Origin: Anaerolineae bacterium
GTDB taxonomy: Bacteria > Chloroflexota > Anaerolineae > Aggregatilineales > Phototrophicaceae
Direction: 5' to 3'
DNA: 64,000 bases
Assembly (NCBI GenBank): GCA_014879665.1
Contig: JACSRP010000114.1
Span: 1 to 64,000, forward strand
The notes under the pieces are model-generated. The model was not told the origin of the DNA and ran no database searches. It worked only from the letters and a program-made list of their open reading frames with translations. The first letter of the stretch is position 1, and the number at the start of each line of letters is the position of its first letter. Below, in pieces: positions 8,779-18,106 of the stretch. Position numbers and translations under genes: made by a program.

Positions 8779-11640
8779 ATGGCTGGAAATCCTCCGGTCG
8801 ATGTACAGCGATACGGGCAAAGTATCTGGTACGACAATATTCACCGCTCCATGCTAAAAAACGGCGAATTGCAGGGGCTTATTGATCAAAGCGGCGTTCT
8901 AGGTATCACCTCCAACCCCACCATTTTTCAAAAGGCTATCAGCAGTTCCGATGATTACAATGAGGCAATTGCTTCAATGTTGGAACTGAATGCTGAAGCT
9001 ATCTACGAACAACTTGCGCTGGATGATATTCGTGCCGCGCTGGATATGCTGCGCCCAATTTATGATCGCACCGGCGGGCGCGATGGCTATGTCAGTCTTG
9101 AAGTATCCCCGCTGATCGCTAACGACTCAGAGACGACCTTTGCCGAGGCGAAGCGGCTGTTTGCGGCGCTGGCTAGGCCAAACGCCATGATCAAAATTCC
9201 TGCGACGAAAGCGGGCATTCCTGCTATTGAAGAAGCGATTGCCGCTGGAATCAATATCAATGTGACGCTGATCTTTGGGCTGGAAAATTATGGTGACGTG
9301 GCTGAGGCCTACGTGCGCGGGTTGGAGCGCCGCCGCGCCGCAGGTGGAGATGTTACCGGAATTGCTTCTGTCGCCAGCTTCTTTTTAAGCCGTATTGACG
9401 CCATGGTAGATAAGATGCTGGACAATAACATTCGCGCTGCTCAGGGTCGTGATCTGGCGCGAGTTGCCTTGAACAATAAGCTTAAGGGCAAGACTGCGAT
9501 TGCCAGTGCCAGAGTCGCATATGCGCAGTTCAAATCCGTGTTTTACGGTCAGCGATTCTCCGCGCTAAAGGCTGAAGGCGCCATGCTCCAGCAGTTGCTA
9601 TGGGCCAGCACTGGCGTGAAAAACCCGGCGTATCCCGATACCCTATACGTGGATAACTTGATCGGGCGGGATACGATCAATACCGTGCCGCCGGAAACCC
9701 TCGCAGCTTTCAAAGATCATGGTACGGTTGCCGCGACGCTCGAAGAGAACATTGGTGATGCGATAACCACGCTGGATATGCTGGCGGAAGTCGGCATTGA
9801 TCTGGCACAGATCACCTCCCGTTTACAGCAAGATGGCGTAGAAGCTTTTGTTGACTCCTTCAAGGCATTGATTGATCAGATTGAGGCGCGCCGTAATGTG
9901 TTGCAAACAGGCGTGATCCATGAGCAGGAAAGTGTGATCAGCGGGCGTCACGCCGATGTTGAAGCTGCCATTCACGATCTTGAATCAGAGCATACAAACG
10001 CACGGCTTTGGAACCGTGATGGTACGCTCTGGCGAGATCACCCGGTTGTATCCACTAAGATTGGCGGCGCATTGGGTTGGCTAGACCCTCTAACGCCGAT
10101 TGATTTCGCCCGCTTGCAGCAGCTTAGCGCGGCGGTGAAAGATAACTATGACGCTGTTATATGGATGGGTATGGGCGGCAGCGCACAACCGGCGGCGGTG
10201 TATTCGCAGGCTTTTGGCGCTCAACCCGGCTTTCCGGTGTTTTATTTGCTCAACACCACCGATCCCGATGAAATCACGCGCATAGAATCCGCTGTAGATC
10301 TTAAACGCACGCTCTTTGTGGTTGCCAGCAAGTCTGGCGAAACTTTTGAAACGCTGGCGCTGTATCGTTATTTCTTTGAAAAAGCCGGGCGGGAAGGTAG
10401 CCAGTTTGTAGCGGTGACCACGGCCGGATCACGGCTAGATCAACTTGCAGGAGAGGGCAATTTCCGCGAGGTTTTTCATGAGTCGCCAGACAGCCTTGGC
10501 AGTTACAGCGCGTTGGGATATGTCGGGTGGGTGCCAGCCGCGCTGCTTGGCATAGACTTTGATCGCCTGCGTACCAGCGTTGAGCGTATGTTAAAGGCCA
10601 GCAGCGCACAGATTATTGCCGCTTCGCATCCGGGTATTTCTCTGGGCGCAGTGCTCGGCGCAGTCAGTGCCAATGGGCAGGACAAGCTCACGGTATTCAC
10701 TAGCCCCTCAATCGCCGCGTTCACGCCGTGGGTTGAACACTTGATTGCCGAAAGTACCGGCAAAGAAGGCCGCAGCATTTTACCGATCACCGGCGGCACT
10801 GTGGGCAAGCCCCATGATTACTCCACAGACCGGTTGTTCATCTATATTCGGGTTGAGAATGACAATAACGCCGAAATAGACAGTGAAATTTTAGCCATGC
10901 AGGGGGCGGGACATCCAGTAGTTACCCTGCGTCTGCGCGACGAATATGCGCTTCCCGGCGAATTTTTCCGCTGGATGTATGCGGCTGCGATTGCAGCAAA
11001 GCTGTTTCAGGTCAACCCGTTTGATTCCCCCAACATCAATGAAGGGCGACAAATATTTGAGCGTCTGCTTGCAGATTTGCGACAGGATGGCAAGGTTCCA
11101 GAGCAAGCCCCGCTTGTTGCAGAATCGCAAGTTTCCTTATTTGCTTCGCCTCAGATTTCGACTGCTTTACGCGATCTTGCGGGTGATCAGGGGTTTGATG
11201 CGAATACCGCGGTTGGCCTGCTGGCCGCACAGCTAAACGCGACGACTACCGGTGAGTTTTTTGCTATTCTGACCTACTTGCCGCCAACAGATTCCCTGAA
11301 AACGGCGTTGGAAGACCTGCGCCGCCGTTTACGTCACTCGACCCGTCGTGCCATCGCGCTCAGCTTTGGGCCAGAATATCTGCACAATACCGGGCAGCTG
11401 TACAAGGGCAGCGGCAAAAATGGCGTCTTTATCGTCATCACCGCCGATAATGCCAGCTATCTACCCGTACCCGGCGAGCCGTTTAGCTTCGGCGATGCGC
11501 ATCGGGCGCTGGCGCTTTCAGATGTTGAAGCCCTGCAATCACAGGGATACCGCGTCCTTCGCCTGCATGGTGCTGCGCCAGAGGCGGCGGTGAAGCTGTT
11601 GAGCGACGCTGTCAATGTGGTCATGAAGCGGCGGGCCTAG
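8779..11640 (+). CDS. bifunctional transaldolase / glucose-6-phosphate isomerase
   Basis: A 953-residue fusion. Residues about 1-370 are a transaldolase: early SNPTIFQKAI, the Schiff-base lysine in IKIPATK (Lys139) and VASFFLSRID. Residues about 395-953 are a phosphoglucose isomerase, with the sugar-phosphate loop SKSGET (517-522) and a diverged C-terminal part. Transaldolase moves a three-carbon unit between sugar phosphates; the isomerase interconverts glucose 6-phosphate and fructose 6-phosphate. The same fusion is known from other bacteria, so it is not a sequencing artefact. GGAG lies 8 bases before the ATG. It follows tkt and probably shares its transcript. Confidence 0.95.
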   Translation: MAGNPPVDVQRYGQSIWYDNIHRSMLKNGELQGLIDQSGVLGITSNPTIFQKAISSSDDYNEAIASMLELNAEAIYEQLALDDIRAALDMLRPIYDRTGGRDGYVSLEVSPLIANDSETTFAEAKRLFAALARPNAMIKIPATKAGIPAIEEAIAAGININVTLIFGLENYGDVAEAYVRGLERRRAAGGDVTGIASVASFFLSRIDAMVDKMLDNNIRAAQGRDLARVALNNKLKGKTAIASARVAYAQFKSVFYGQRFSALKAEGAMLQQLLWASTGVKNPAYPDTLYVDNLIGRDTINTVPPETLAAFKDHGTVAATLEENIGDAITTLDMLAEVGIDLAQITSRLQQDGVEAFVDSFKALIDQIEARRNVLQTGVIHEQESVISGRHADVEAAIHDLESEHTNARLWNRDGTLWRDHPVVSTKIGGALGWLDPLTPIDFARLQQLSAAVKDNYDAVIWMGMGGSAQPAAVYSQAFGAQPGFPVFYLLNTTDPDEITRIESAVDLKRTLFVVASKSGETFETLALYRYFFEKAGREGSQFVAVTTAGSRLDQLAGEGNFREVFHESPDSLGSYSALGYVGWVPAALLGIDFDRLRTSVERMLKASSAQIIAASHPGISLGAVLGAVSANGQDKLTVFTSPSIAAFTPWVEHLIAESTGKEGRSILPITGGTVGKPHDYSTDRLFIYIRVENDNNAEIDSEILAMQGAGHPVVTLRLRDEYALPGEFFRWMYAAAIAAKLFQVNPFDSPNINEGRQIFERLLADLRQDGKVPEQAPLVAESQVSLFASPQISTALRDLAGDQGFDANTAVGLLAAQLNATTTGEFFAILTYLPPTDSLKTALEDLRRRLRHSTRRAIALSFGPEYLHNTGQLYKGSGKNGVFIVITADNASYLPVPGEPFSFGDAHRALALSDVEALQSQGYRVLRLHGAAPEAAVKLLSDAVNVVMKRRA

Positions 11641-11699
11641 CGACCGCAAAATTGTATTCAATTGTGCATAAATATTTCGTCAGAATTAAGTGCGGGCTG

Positions 11700-11728
11700 T
11701 TTACAAGCTGGCACTCTTAGCGTATGAT
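11700..11728 (+). promoter_or_regulatory. putative promoter of the FmdB-like gene
   Basis: TTTACA (11700-11705) and TATGAT (11723-11728) are exactly 17 bases apart, each matching 5 of 6 consensus positions. They lie 48 bases upstream of the start at 11777. The gene also has an AGGGGAAT ribosome site. Confidence 0.65.
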
Positions 11729-11776
11729 TGCTAACTGGTGATTTCGATCACAATGATCTTTCTGAGGTAGGGGAAT

Positions 11777-12112
11777 ATGCCAGTTTATACGTACCGTCGT
11801 GAAGATGGGACGACGTTTGATTACCGCCAGAAATTTAGTGATGCTTCGCTGACGGTTGATCCTGAAACGGGAGAGCCAGTGACGCGCATTGTGCAGGCGG
11901 CTGGCATCATTTTCAAAGGCAGCGGGTTCTATATCAACGATAGTAAGGGCGCTTCAAAAACCAGCACGACCGCGCCTGCTGCATCTAAAAATGGCAGCAA
12001 AGACAGTAAAGAAGCTAAAGATAGCAAGGAAACCAAAGCCGAACCAGCGCCAGCAAAGGAGAAGACGCCAGCGCCGGCTAGTACCAGCACATCATCGGCG
12101 GCTGCCGATTAA
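11777..12112 (+). CDS. FmdB-family small protein lacking the zinc-ribbon cysteines
   Basis: Residues 1-57 follow the FmdB/CxxC_CXXC_SSSS pattern: MPVYTYR at the start, QKFSDASL in the middle and IIFKGSGFYINDSK at the end. The family normally has two CxxC knuckles; here the matching positions read RREDG and VDPETG, and the whole protein contains no cysteine. It therefore should not bind zinc the usual way. A Lys/Glu/Ala/Pro/Ser-rich tail of about 50 residues follows, likely disordered. The family's role is poorly known; it is often called a regulator. It has its own promoter and a strong terminator. Confidence 0.8.
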   Translation: MPVYTYRREDGTTFDYRQKFSDASLTVDPETGEPVTRIVQAAGIIFKGSGFYINDSKGASKTSTTAPAASKNGSKDSKEAKDSKETKAEPAPAKEKTPAPASTSTSSAAAD

Positions 12113-12133
12113 ATCGGCCATGCTTGAAAATAT

Positions 12134-12162
12134 AAACGGGAAAGATTAGCTTTCCCGTTTTT
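12134..12162 (+). terminator. Rho-independent terminator after the FmdB-like gene
   Basis: AAACGGGAAAG-attag-CTTTCCCGTTT gives an 11-bp perfect stem with a 5-base loop followed by more Ts. A-rich sequence on the other side means it may also stop the convergent HEAT-repeat transcript, which ends at 12183. Confidence 0.92.
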
Positions 12163-12182
12163 GATTCCCGGGATTTTTAGGT

Positions 12183-12977
12183 TCAGCCGCTCAATTTTTT
12201 GATGGCTTCAACTGCTGCTTCCTGTACTAAGGTGCTTTCGTCCCCTAGAGCCTGCGTCAGCGCATCAACCACCGTCTGATCTCCAAACTCACCCAGTGCA
12301 ACAGCGGAAGCGCGGCGCACCCATTCATTGCTGTCGGTCAGCACGGTTACCAGTACAGGGATAGCCTGCGGCTCACCAATCCGTCCCAGCGCCTCCGCCG
12401 CGACCTCACGCGCTGCGCTTTCAAGGGGCAGTTTTTCCAACGCGATTATAAGTGCCGGTACTGCGCGCGCATCGCCAATCCAACCCAGCGCATCAGCAGC
12501 CGCGCTCTGCATCAGTTCGCTATCTTCCCTGAGGATGGTGAGCAAACTTTCCACGGCGCGCCTATCACCGGTGCGGCCTAGAAGATGCAGCAGATACACC
12601 GTTTGATACGGATCGAAATGTTCACGCTTAAGGGCATCCGTTAGCTTATCGGCAGTTTCAATATCCCCGCGCTGTATCATCTTCAGCAGCCCTGCACGCA
12701 GGCGCAGCCCCAGATTCAGCTTCAGCAGCCCCCATATGCGGTTGTTCGGCTCTTGAATCAAGGTTTCAACCATCTTTGGCGCTGCTGCGGCTGCGCCGAT
12801 TTTCACCAGCGCCGAAAATGCCGCATACTGGAGTTTTGCATCTCCATGCTGTAAGCTGTTTAACAGCGCATCAACCGCAGCCGGATCGCGCAAATCACCC
12901 AGCGCCTTTGCCGCTTCGGAGCGAGTAGAGATATCCTCATTAGTCAAGGCTTCTAAATATTGTTCAATCATAACCAT
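12183..12977 (-). CDS. HEAT-repeat protein (PBS-lyase-like repeats)
   Basis: A 264-residue cytoplasmic-type protein made of repeated helical pairs of about 30 residues. Examples are SEAAKALGDLRDPAAVDALL, AAADALGWIGDARAVPALI, VAAEALGRIGEPQAIPVLV and ASAVALGEFGDQTVVDAL. Such repeats form a curved scaffold for protein binding; in phycobilisome lyases they bind chromophore proteins, but nothing here suggests that role. Partner unknown. It starts 6 bases after the dtd stop, so the two are co-transcribed. Confidence 0.88.
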   Translation of the reverse strand: MVMIEQYLEALTNEDISTRSEAAKALGDLRDPAAVDALLNSLQHGDAKLQYAAFSALVKIGAAAAAPKMVETLIQEPNNRIWGLLKLNLGLRLRAGLLKMIQRGDIETADKLTDALKREHFDPYQTVYLLHLLGRTGDRRAVESLLTILREDSELMQSAAADALGWIGDARAVPALIIALEKLPLESAAREVAAEALGRIGEPQAIPVLVTVLTDSNEWVRRASAVALGEFGDQTVVDALTQALGDESTLVQEAAVEAIKKLSG

Positions 12978-12983
12978 CTCGTG

Positions 12984-13445
12984 TTAATTCCCAGAACTTA
13001 GCTCGTCTGAATCCAGCAGAATAGTGACCGGCCCGTCGTTGAAGATTTCAACGCGCATATTCGCCCCAAAAATACCAGTTTCTACCCGTTGAATTCCTTC
13101 GGCTTTTAACGCATTAGCGAAGGCATCCACCAGCGGTGATGCAGCATCGGGCAGCGCGGCATTGATGAAACTTGGACGCCGGCCTTTACGGGCATCGGCA
13201 TACAGCGTAAACTGCGACACGACCAGTACCCCTGCGCCAGTATCCAGAGCAGACAGGTTCATCTTGCCCTGTTCGTCTTCAAATACGCGGAGGTGAGCCG
13301 CTTTCCGTGCCATCAATGCTGCATGTGCAAGGGTATCGGAATGGGTAATGCCTACAAGTGCCACAAAGCCTTGTTCGATGCTGCCAACGATATTTTCTTC
13401 GATGAGCACGTGGCCTTGAGTGACCCGTTGAAGTAAAACGCGCAT
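12984..13445 (-). CDS. dtd: D-aminoacyl-tRNA deacylase
   Basis: Removes D-amino acids wrongly attached to tRNA. The 153-residue protein carries the two conserved motifs: SQFTLYAD, and NDGPVTI, which holds the Gly-cis-Pro element that enforces chirality. The ORF track starts 40 residues earlier; I chose the ATG at 13445 because the family begins MRVLLQRV and a promoter sits inside the extra stretch. First gene of a leftward pair with the HEAT-repeat gene. Confidence 0.95.
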   Translation of the reverse strand: MRVLLQRVTQGHVLIEENIVGSIEQGFVALVGITHSDTLAHAALMARKAAHLRVFEDEQGKMNLSALDTGAGVLVVSQFTLYADARKGRRPSFINAALPDAASPLVDAFANALKAEGIQRVETGIFGANMRVEIFNDGPVTILLDSDELSSGN

Positions 13446-13478
13446 AGGTGTACGGCCTTCATCTGCTAGGATAGCGCG

Positions 13479-13507
13479 ATCATACGAGAGCCGGAGAATT
13501 AGATCAA
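13479..13507 (-). promoter_or_regulatory. putative promoter of dtd
   Basis: On the reverse strand TTGATC and TATGAT are separated by 17 bases, 34 bases upstream of the chosen dtd ATG. This supports the shorter dtd start. Confidence 0.55.
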
Positions 13508-13590
13508 TCTGACGCCGTTTTGCACAGGCCATCTGCTGGCGTACAATTAAGACGCTAATATGCAAAATATTCTTTCACAGCTTATGAAGT

Positions 13591-13612
13591 AGACATAATT
13601 CGCTTTATGTCT
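13591..13612. repeat. inverted repeat upstream of the kinase-like gene
   Basis: AGACATAA-ttcgct-TTATGTCT is a perfect 8-base inverted repeat with a 6-base centre, ending 24 bases before the ATG at 13637. With no T tract it is more likely an operator or a translation-initiation hairpin than a terminator. Confidence 0.45.
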
Positions 13613-13636
13613 ATCGCGATTGATTGAGACCAGTTA

Positions 13637-16600
13637 ATGGCCGAAGGCTTATTCGATAACCGTTACCGCTATGACTACATCTATCCGCGGGGGCGCAGTG
13701 GTGAAACCCTGCGCGCGGTAGATATAAATGAAAACGATCGCCTCGTTGTCATCAAGCGCCCCGCGCCGCAAGACGCGCCACCCATTCGCGCCGGGCAGGA
13801 AGTCAGTATCCTCGCCGAGCGCAGGGCGTTACAAAAGCTCGCCGGTCAGCCCGCCTTAACCGCGCTGTTGGGCAGCGGTCAGTTCAACGTGGGCGGCGTT
13901 GCCCATCAGTACATCGTCATCGAACGCGCCGAAGGCTATATCGTCGAAGACCTTGTGATCGAGCTGGCATCAGCAGGCGAGCGCATGCCAGAGCTGGAAA
14001 TGCTGGTGGTGATTGACCGGCTGCTTGAACTTCTTGAAGCTGCCCACACGAACGATATTGTTTATAACGATGTTGATACCAAGCATCTTTTCTGGAATCG
14101 CGATCAGTATCGCCTGAAAGTGATTGACTGGGGCAACGCCGTCTTTTTGGAAGGCGAGGAGAGTACGCCGCAGGGCGTCAGCCGCCTTTCGGATGTCTAT
14201 CAATTAGGCGAACTGCTGTATTTCATCGTGACTGGCGGCGGGCGGGTGGAAGTGCCGCGAAATATGAATGCCACCGATGATTTCCGGCTCAACTTTAGCG
14301 AAGATACTGAGCGCCTGCATTCGCGTTTACAGGCGATTATCAGCCGCGCTGTGCACCCGAATCCGCGCTACCGCTATCAGTCTATTTCCGAGCTGCGCAA
14401 AGACCTCTCCGACTATCGCACCCCGGTGGAGCGTGATCGCGGTGCGATTTTGAATCGCATCACTGAGCGTATGCGTCGTGAATTAAGCCGTGATGAGCTT
14501 CTGGCGCAGCTGCGCACGCTGGAGCCGGTGCGTCTTGCCGATCCCGGTTTTCCACAGGTGCGCCAGATCGAGATGGAAATTGAATCTCGCCTTTCCGATC
14601 TGCAGGTCTCTGCCGATCTGGACGCTGCGCGGATTTATCTCGAAAGTGGCAACTGGTCGCGCGCGCTTACAGTTCTTGATGAACTTCGCCCTCGCGCACG
14701 GGGTGAAACTGCGACATTGATCAACTTACTTTTAGATTGGACGACACTTTCCAGCGAAACCCCAATTTCATCGGCGGTTCCGCGTGCTGCCGTGCAGGAA
14801 GCTGTCTCGCTGATGTTTGAAGACGATGCCGCCGAAGCCGCACGCATTCTCGTGACTCAAACCGAAGGTGATGACCGCGCTTTAGCCTTCCAATGGCTTC
14901 TGGCAGAGCGAATCTCCGCGCACATTCCGGAAATCATGCTGCTGCGCCCGAACCTGTATCGTTTACAGGTGGCGCTAGCCGAGCTTTCGCATGATGGACT
15001 GCCTGTCGGTGAGCCGCGCGCCTTGCTTAATGAAATCAATGCTTCGCTAGATCAATTGACTGGCTCCACCAGTAACACCGTGATTGAACTCCGTGACGGT
15101 TTCCGCCTAGTGGTAGAACAGCTCAAAACGCTGGAACAGATGCTTGAGGTTTCCAATAGTAGTTATCACCTGCCAAATAAGCTGCTGCCAATCACCGCGC
15201 TAACGAGGGCGATTAATGCGGCGATGGCGCTGGCAGACAACATGCACGTGATTGGCAAACAGGCGATCTCCAGCCCGCGCGAGGCGCTTGGCGCCGTGGA
15301 TCATTCTCGCCAGATTGTGCCTGCTGCTCCGGCATGGGACGCAGTAGCGCATGAATTGGATGGCCTGTATCAGGTGCTCAGTGGCATGGAGACCTACATT
15401 CCCGCAGCCGATGGTCTGGATATTTTCGAATGGTTGCAAGGCGCTCACGCCGACCTCGAACCATTTAACGCCGGGCTGTTCGATGAAAGCCTTGCTGGTA
15501 TGGTGGATCGCCTAGGGCAGGCGCAGTTGCACTGGGAACAATATGAGGTGGCGGTGGTGCATGGCCGCAAGGGCGATTGTGTCGTGCTCCTGCAATCAAT
15601 GGAAGAGTCATTGCGGCGGATTGCGCCTGCGCTGGCGTCGTGGTTGGGGCAGCTGCGGTCAGTGGTGCGTAATACCGGCTACGTTGAACGCAACGCGCTC
15701 TTTGGCGCGTTAGGCCGCGCGCTTGCCGATGGCTGGGAAAATTTTGACCGCGGTCGGTTGCCGGATGCCGAGCGGTTGGGCATACAAGCCGCAGAGGCCG
15801 CGCGAACTGAAAGCGAGCGAGCCGCTGCACAGCGCCTGCGCGAACTTTCCCGGCACATGCGCGAATGGGTAGAGCGGGGCGGCATCACTGATCTACGCCG
15901 TACGCAGGAAACCCTGACTGCGGTTGAACTGCTTTATTCGCCTGATGAGATTGGATTGCGAGACAATTTTGCTGCGCAAATGCCCAGCAAAGAGATCTAT
16001 CTCAAATCCATGAGTAAGGGGTTGGCCGAGCCGCTGACCGAGCTGGGAACTGCCCCTGTGCGTATCTTCTTCGCCAATGTGGTGCTTTATGGCGCGCTGG
16101 ATGCCCGCGAAAATCGCATGGATGATGCTATGTTCTGGCACGATGCTGCCGCACGTGTATTGGGCGATTCTGGCGCCCGGCATACTGTCGTTCGTGTGTT
16201 AGAAGAATATATGCAGCAGCGGCGCGATCTTGAGGACGCGCAGACTCTCATCTCGACGGTCAATTCGTCATCTGTTTTGCAAAACCTCGAAAAGACGCGG
16301 CGTTCACTTGAAGAGAATGCACAATCAAAATTGATGTCGCCGGCTGTTCACAGCTTGCGTGAAGTGGAAGCAGCTGTGCGCGATTGGGCGGATGGTGAAT
16401 TTCGCGCCGCTGGAAATAAACTTGAAAATGCCGTAAAGTCGGTAGATGAAATTGAGCAGTCAGCACAAATCACGCTGACCCCGTATCGCGCGTGGTTGAT
16501 GAATTTGCTGATGGTTTCGGCTGAATTACATTCCAACGCCCGCAAGCTTGCGCAAATGGTGGAACGCTTGCCCGCCCATCCAACCGATGAGCTTTTGCAG

Positions 16601-17986
16601 GCGCATCTCTTCCTTGAAGAGACGACGGTGCGAGTGCTTGGTGAGCAGTACGCTGTCACGCTGCGCCAGTGGCGCGAGATGTATGAGATGTTTTCGGGCG
16701 TCTTTGCTGATCGCAGCCTGCGCAGAAGCTCCAAGCTGAACCGTCTGAACGACTTTTTTCGGGCGATGTTTATTGATCGGCACCCTGCCTATCCGTTGTA
16801 TCAGCACTGGTATGCCTTAACCGAGCAAACGCCGGAGTTTCCGGCGCCGCCAACCTCCGAGCCGATTCCCCGCATCTCTGAAGCTGATGATTTTGTGGAG
16901 ACGCCGGCACTCGCATCAGAGTCGCTGCCGCCGCTCTATGCGCGCTCGCGCCGCCGTTCTAGTCGCTGGATTGTTATGATCGGCCTGCTGGGTGGAATAG
17001 CTCTGATTGCTGCGGCGCTGGCGCTGTCTAATAATCAACCGGGTGGTGTAGATATTCCGCTCACCCGCACCATAGAAATTGCTGCGACGGACGGGCAAAT
17101 TGCGCTGGTTGGCACACCCGAAATAACTGCTGAGATTACGTTCGAACACACCCCCACTGGCGAAGCGACTGCTGCGCCAACGCGCCTGCCAACTGGAATT
17201 GGCTTGAACTTGACATCAATACCCGTGCTGGCAACCATTGGCGAGCGTCAAACTGAGACGGTTGCGCCGACACGAACCCCTTCCCAAACGCCAACTACAT
17301 CGAATACGCCCAGTCCCACATCATCGGCCACCTTTACGGCGACGAACACTTATACGCCTACATTGACGCCGTCACCTACACTGCCGCCCGGCGGGCTTCG
17401 TGGAACACAGGATTTACTCGCCTTGAGCGCAGAGCAGCGCCTGTTTGATGAAAATATCTTCTCTCAAAACTTTGAAGATGAGACATGGCGGCTTGGCAGT
17501 GGTTCCTCGCAGGGCGGGGGCACCCTGACGATTGCGCCTTCTGCATCCGTGCTGAATGAAACCTTTGGCGGGGATGCCTCAAGCAGAATTTTACAGATGG
17601 AAGCCGCGTTAGTTCTGCAATCTTATAACCCGCCGCTGCTATTGGATGGTGACGTTTTTTATGGCGTACTGCTGCGCAGCGCTGACGATCCCGATCAAGC
17701 TGTGGGCGTGCAAATCGATCTAACTTCGTCAGAAATTATGCGTATCAGCCAGTATGCAAACGGCATCACCACGCCTATTAGTCAGCGTGCGATCCCGAAT
17801 GTCCCGCTGCGTATTCGCCTGACTCGTAATCTGAATGACAATACCGTGAGCGTGTTCATCAACGATCAGCCGTTAGGTCAGGCGATCCCCTTCGTGGATC
17901 GAGACACACCGGTTGAGCCTATGTTATTTGTGCATGATGGCGGCGTGATCCTGTACGTCAACGACTGGGATATAAATTTGCGTTAA
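13637..17986 (+). CDS. giant kinase-like membrane protein with an extracytoplasmic lectin-like domain
   Basis: 1449 residues. Residues 1-270 have a eukaryote-type protein kinase fold: VVIK (Lys40), a catalytic loop YNDVDTKHLFW (Asp145) and IDWG in place of DFG (Asp164). The loop lacks the usual HRD histidine, the Lys two after Asp and the metal-binding Asn, so activity is uncertain. About 830 residues of helical, repeat-like sequence follow. One membrane helix lies near 1111-1133 (WIVMIGLLGGIALIAAALAL). A Thr/Pro/Ser linker and a C-terminal region of about 200 residues come next, resembling the concanavalin-like LamG/DUF1080 fold. Likely a surface sensor with a cytoplasmic kinase module. No partner phosphatase is adjacent. 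Confidence 0.8.
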   Translation: MAEGLFDNRYRYDYIYPRGRSGETLRAVDINENDRLVVIKRPAPQDAPPIRAGQEVSILAERRALQKLAGQPALTALLGSGQFNVGGVAHQYIVIERAEGYIVEDLVIELASAGERMPELEMLVVIDRLLELLEAAHTNDIVYNDVDTKHLFWNRDQYRLKVIDWGNAVFLEGEESTPQGVSRLSDVYQLGELLYFIVTGGGRVEVPRNMNATDDFRLNFSEDTERLHSRLQAIISRAVHPNPRYRYQSISELRKDLSDYRTPVERDRGAILNRITERMRRELSRDELLAQLRTLEPVRLADPGFPQVRQIEMEIESRLSDLQVSADLDAARIYLESGNWSRALTVLDELRPRARGETATLINLLLDWTTLSSETPISSAVPRAAVQEAVSLMFEDDAAEAARILVTQTEGDDRALAFQWLLAERISAHIPEIMLLRPNLYRLQVALAELSHDGLPVGEPRALLNEINASLDQLTGSTSNTVIELRDGFRLVVEQLKTLEQMLEVSNSSYHLPNKLLPITALTRAINAAMALADNMHVIGKQAISSPREALGAVDHSRQIVPAAPAWDAVAHELDGLYQVLSGMETYIPAADGLDIFEWLQGAHADLEPFNAGLFDESLAGMVDRLGQAQLHWEQYEVAVVHGRKGDCVVLLQSMEESLRRIAPALASWLGQLRSVVRNTGYVERNALFGALGRALADGWENFDRGRLPDAERLGIQAAEAARTESERAAAQRLRELSRHMREWVERGGITDLRRTQETLTAVELLYSPDEIGLRDNFAAQMPSKEIYLKSMSKGLAEPLTELGTAPVRIFFANVVLYGALDARENRMDDAMFWHDAAARVLGDSGARHTVVRVLEEYMQQRRDLEDAQTLISTVNSSSVLQNLEKTRRSLEENAQSKLMSPAVHSLREVEAAVRDWADGEFRAAGNKLENAVKSVDEIEQSAQITLTPYRAWLMNLLMVSAELHSNARKLAQMVERLPAHPTDELLQAHLFLEETTVRVLGEQYAVTLRQWREMYEMFSGVFADRSLRRSSKLNRLNDFFRAMFIDRHPAYPLYQHWYALTEQTPEFPAPPTSEPIPRISEADDFVETPALASESLPPLYARSRRRSSRWIVMIGLLGGIALIAAALALSNNQPGGVDIPLTRTIEIAATDGQIALVGTPEITAEITFEHTPTGEATAAPTRLPTGIGLNLTSIPVLATIGERQTETVAPTRTPSQTPTTSNTPSPTSSATFTATNTYTPTLTPSPTLPPGGLRGTQDLLALSAEQRLFDENIFSQNFEDETWRLGSGSSQGGGTLTIAPSASVLNETFGGDASSRILQMEAALVLQSYNPPLLLDGDVFYGVLLRSADDPDQAVGVQIDLTSSEIMRISQYANGITTPISQRAIPNVPLRIRLTRNLNDNTVSVFINDQPLGQAIPFVDRDTPVEPMLFVHDGGVILYVNDWDINLR

Positions 17987-18001
17987 TGATTCATGAATCA
18001 T
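17986..18001. repeat. 16-bp perfect palindrome
   Basis: ATGATTCATGAATCAT begins on the last base of the kinase-gene stop codon. It has no loop, so it is better explained as a protein-binding site than as a terminator. It lies about 105 bases upstream of the receiver/histidine-kinase gene. Confidence 0.5.
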
Positions 18002-18106
18002 CATGAGCGAAATTCGTCGTAAAGCGGCGAAGAATAAAGAAATTTAATGCAATAACAATGTTACACTCAGTTTACAAACGTACGTATAAGCCAGCAAACG
18101 TCAACG

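Noticed and set aside
17150-17400. Thr/Pro/Ser-rich repeats in the kinase-like gene and similar tracts in other genes
   Set aside because: Considered as a possible repeat array or CRISPR-like pattern; they are coding linkers after signal peptides or membrane helices, without regular DNA repeat units.
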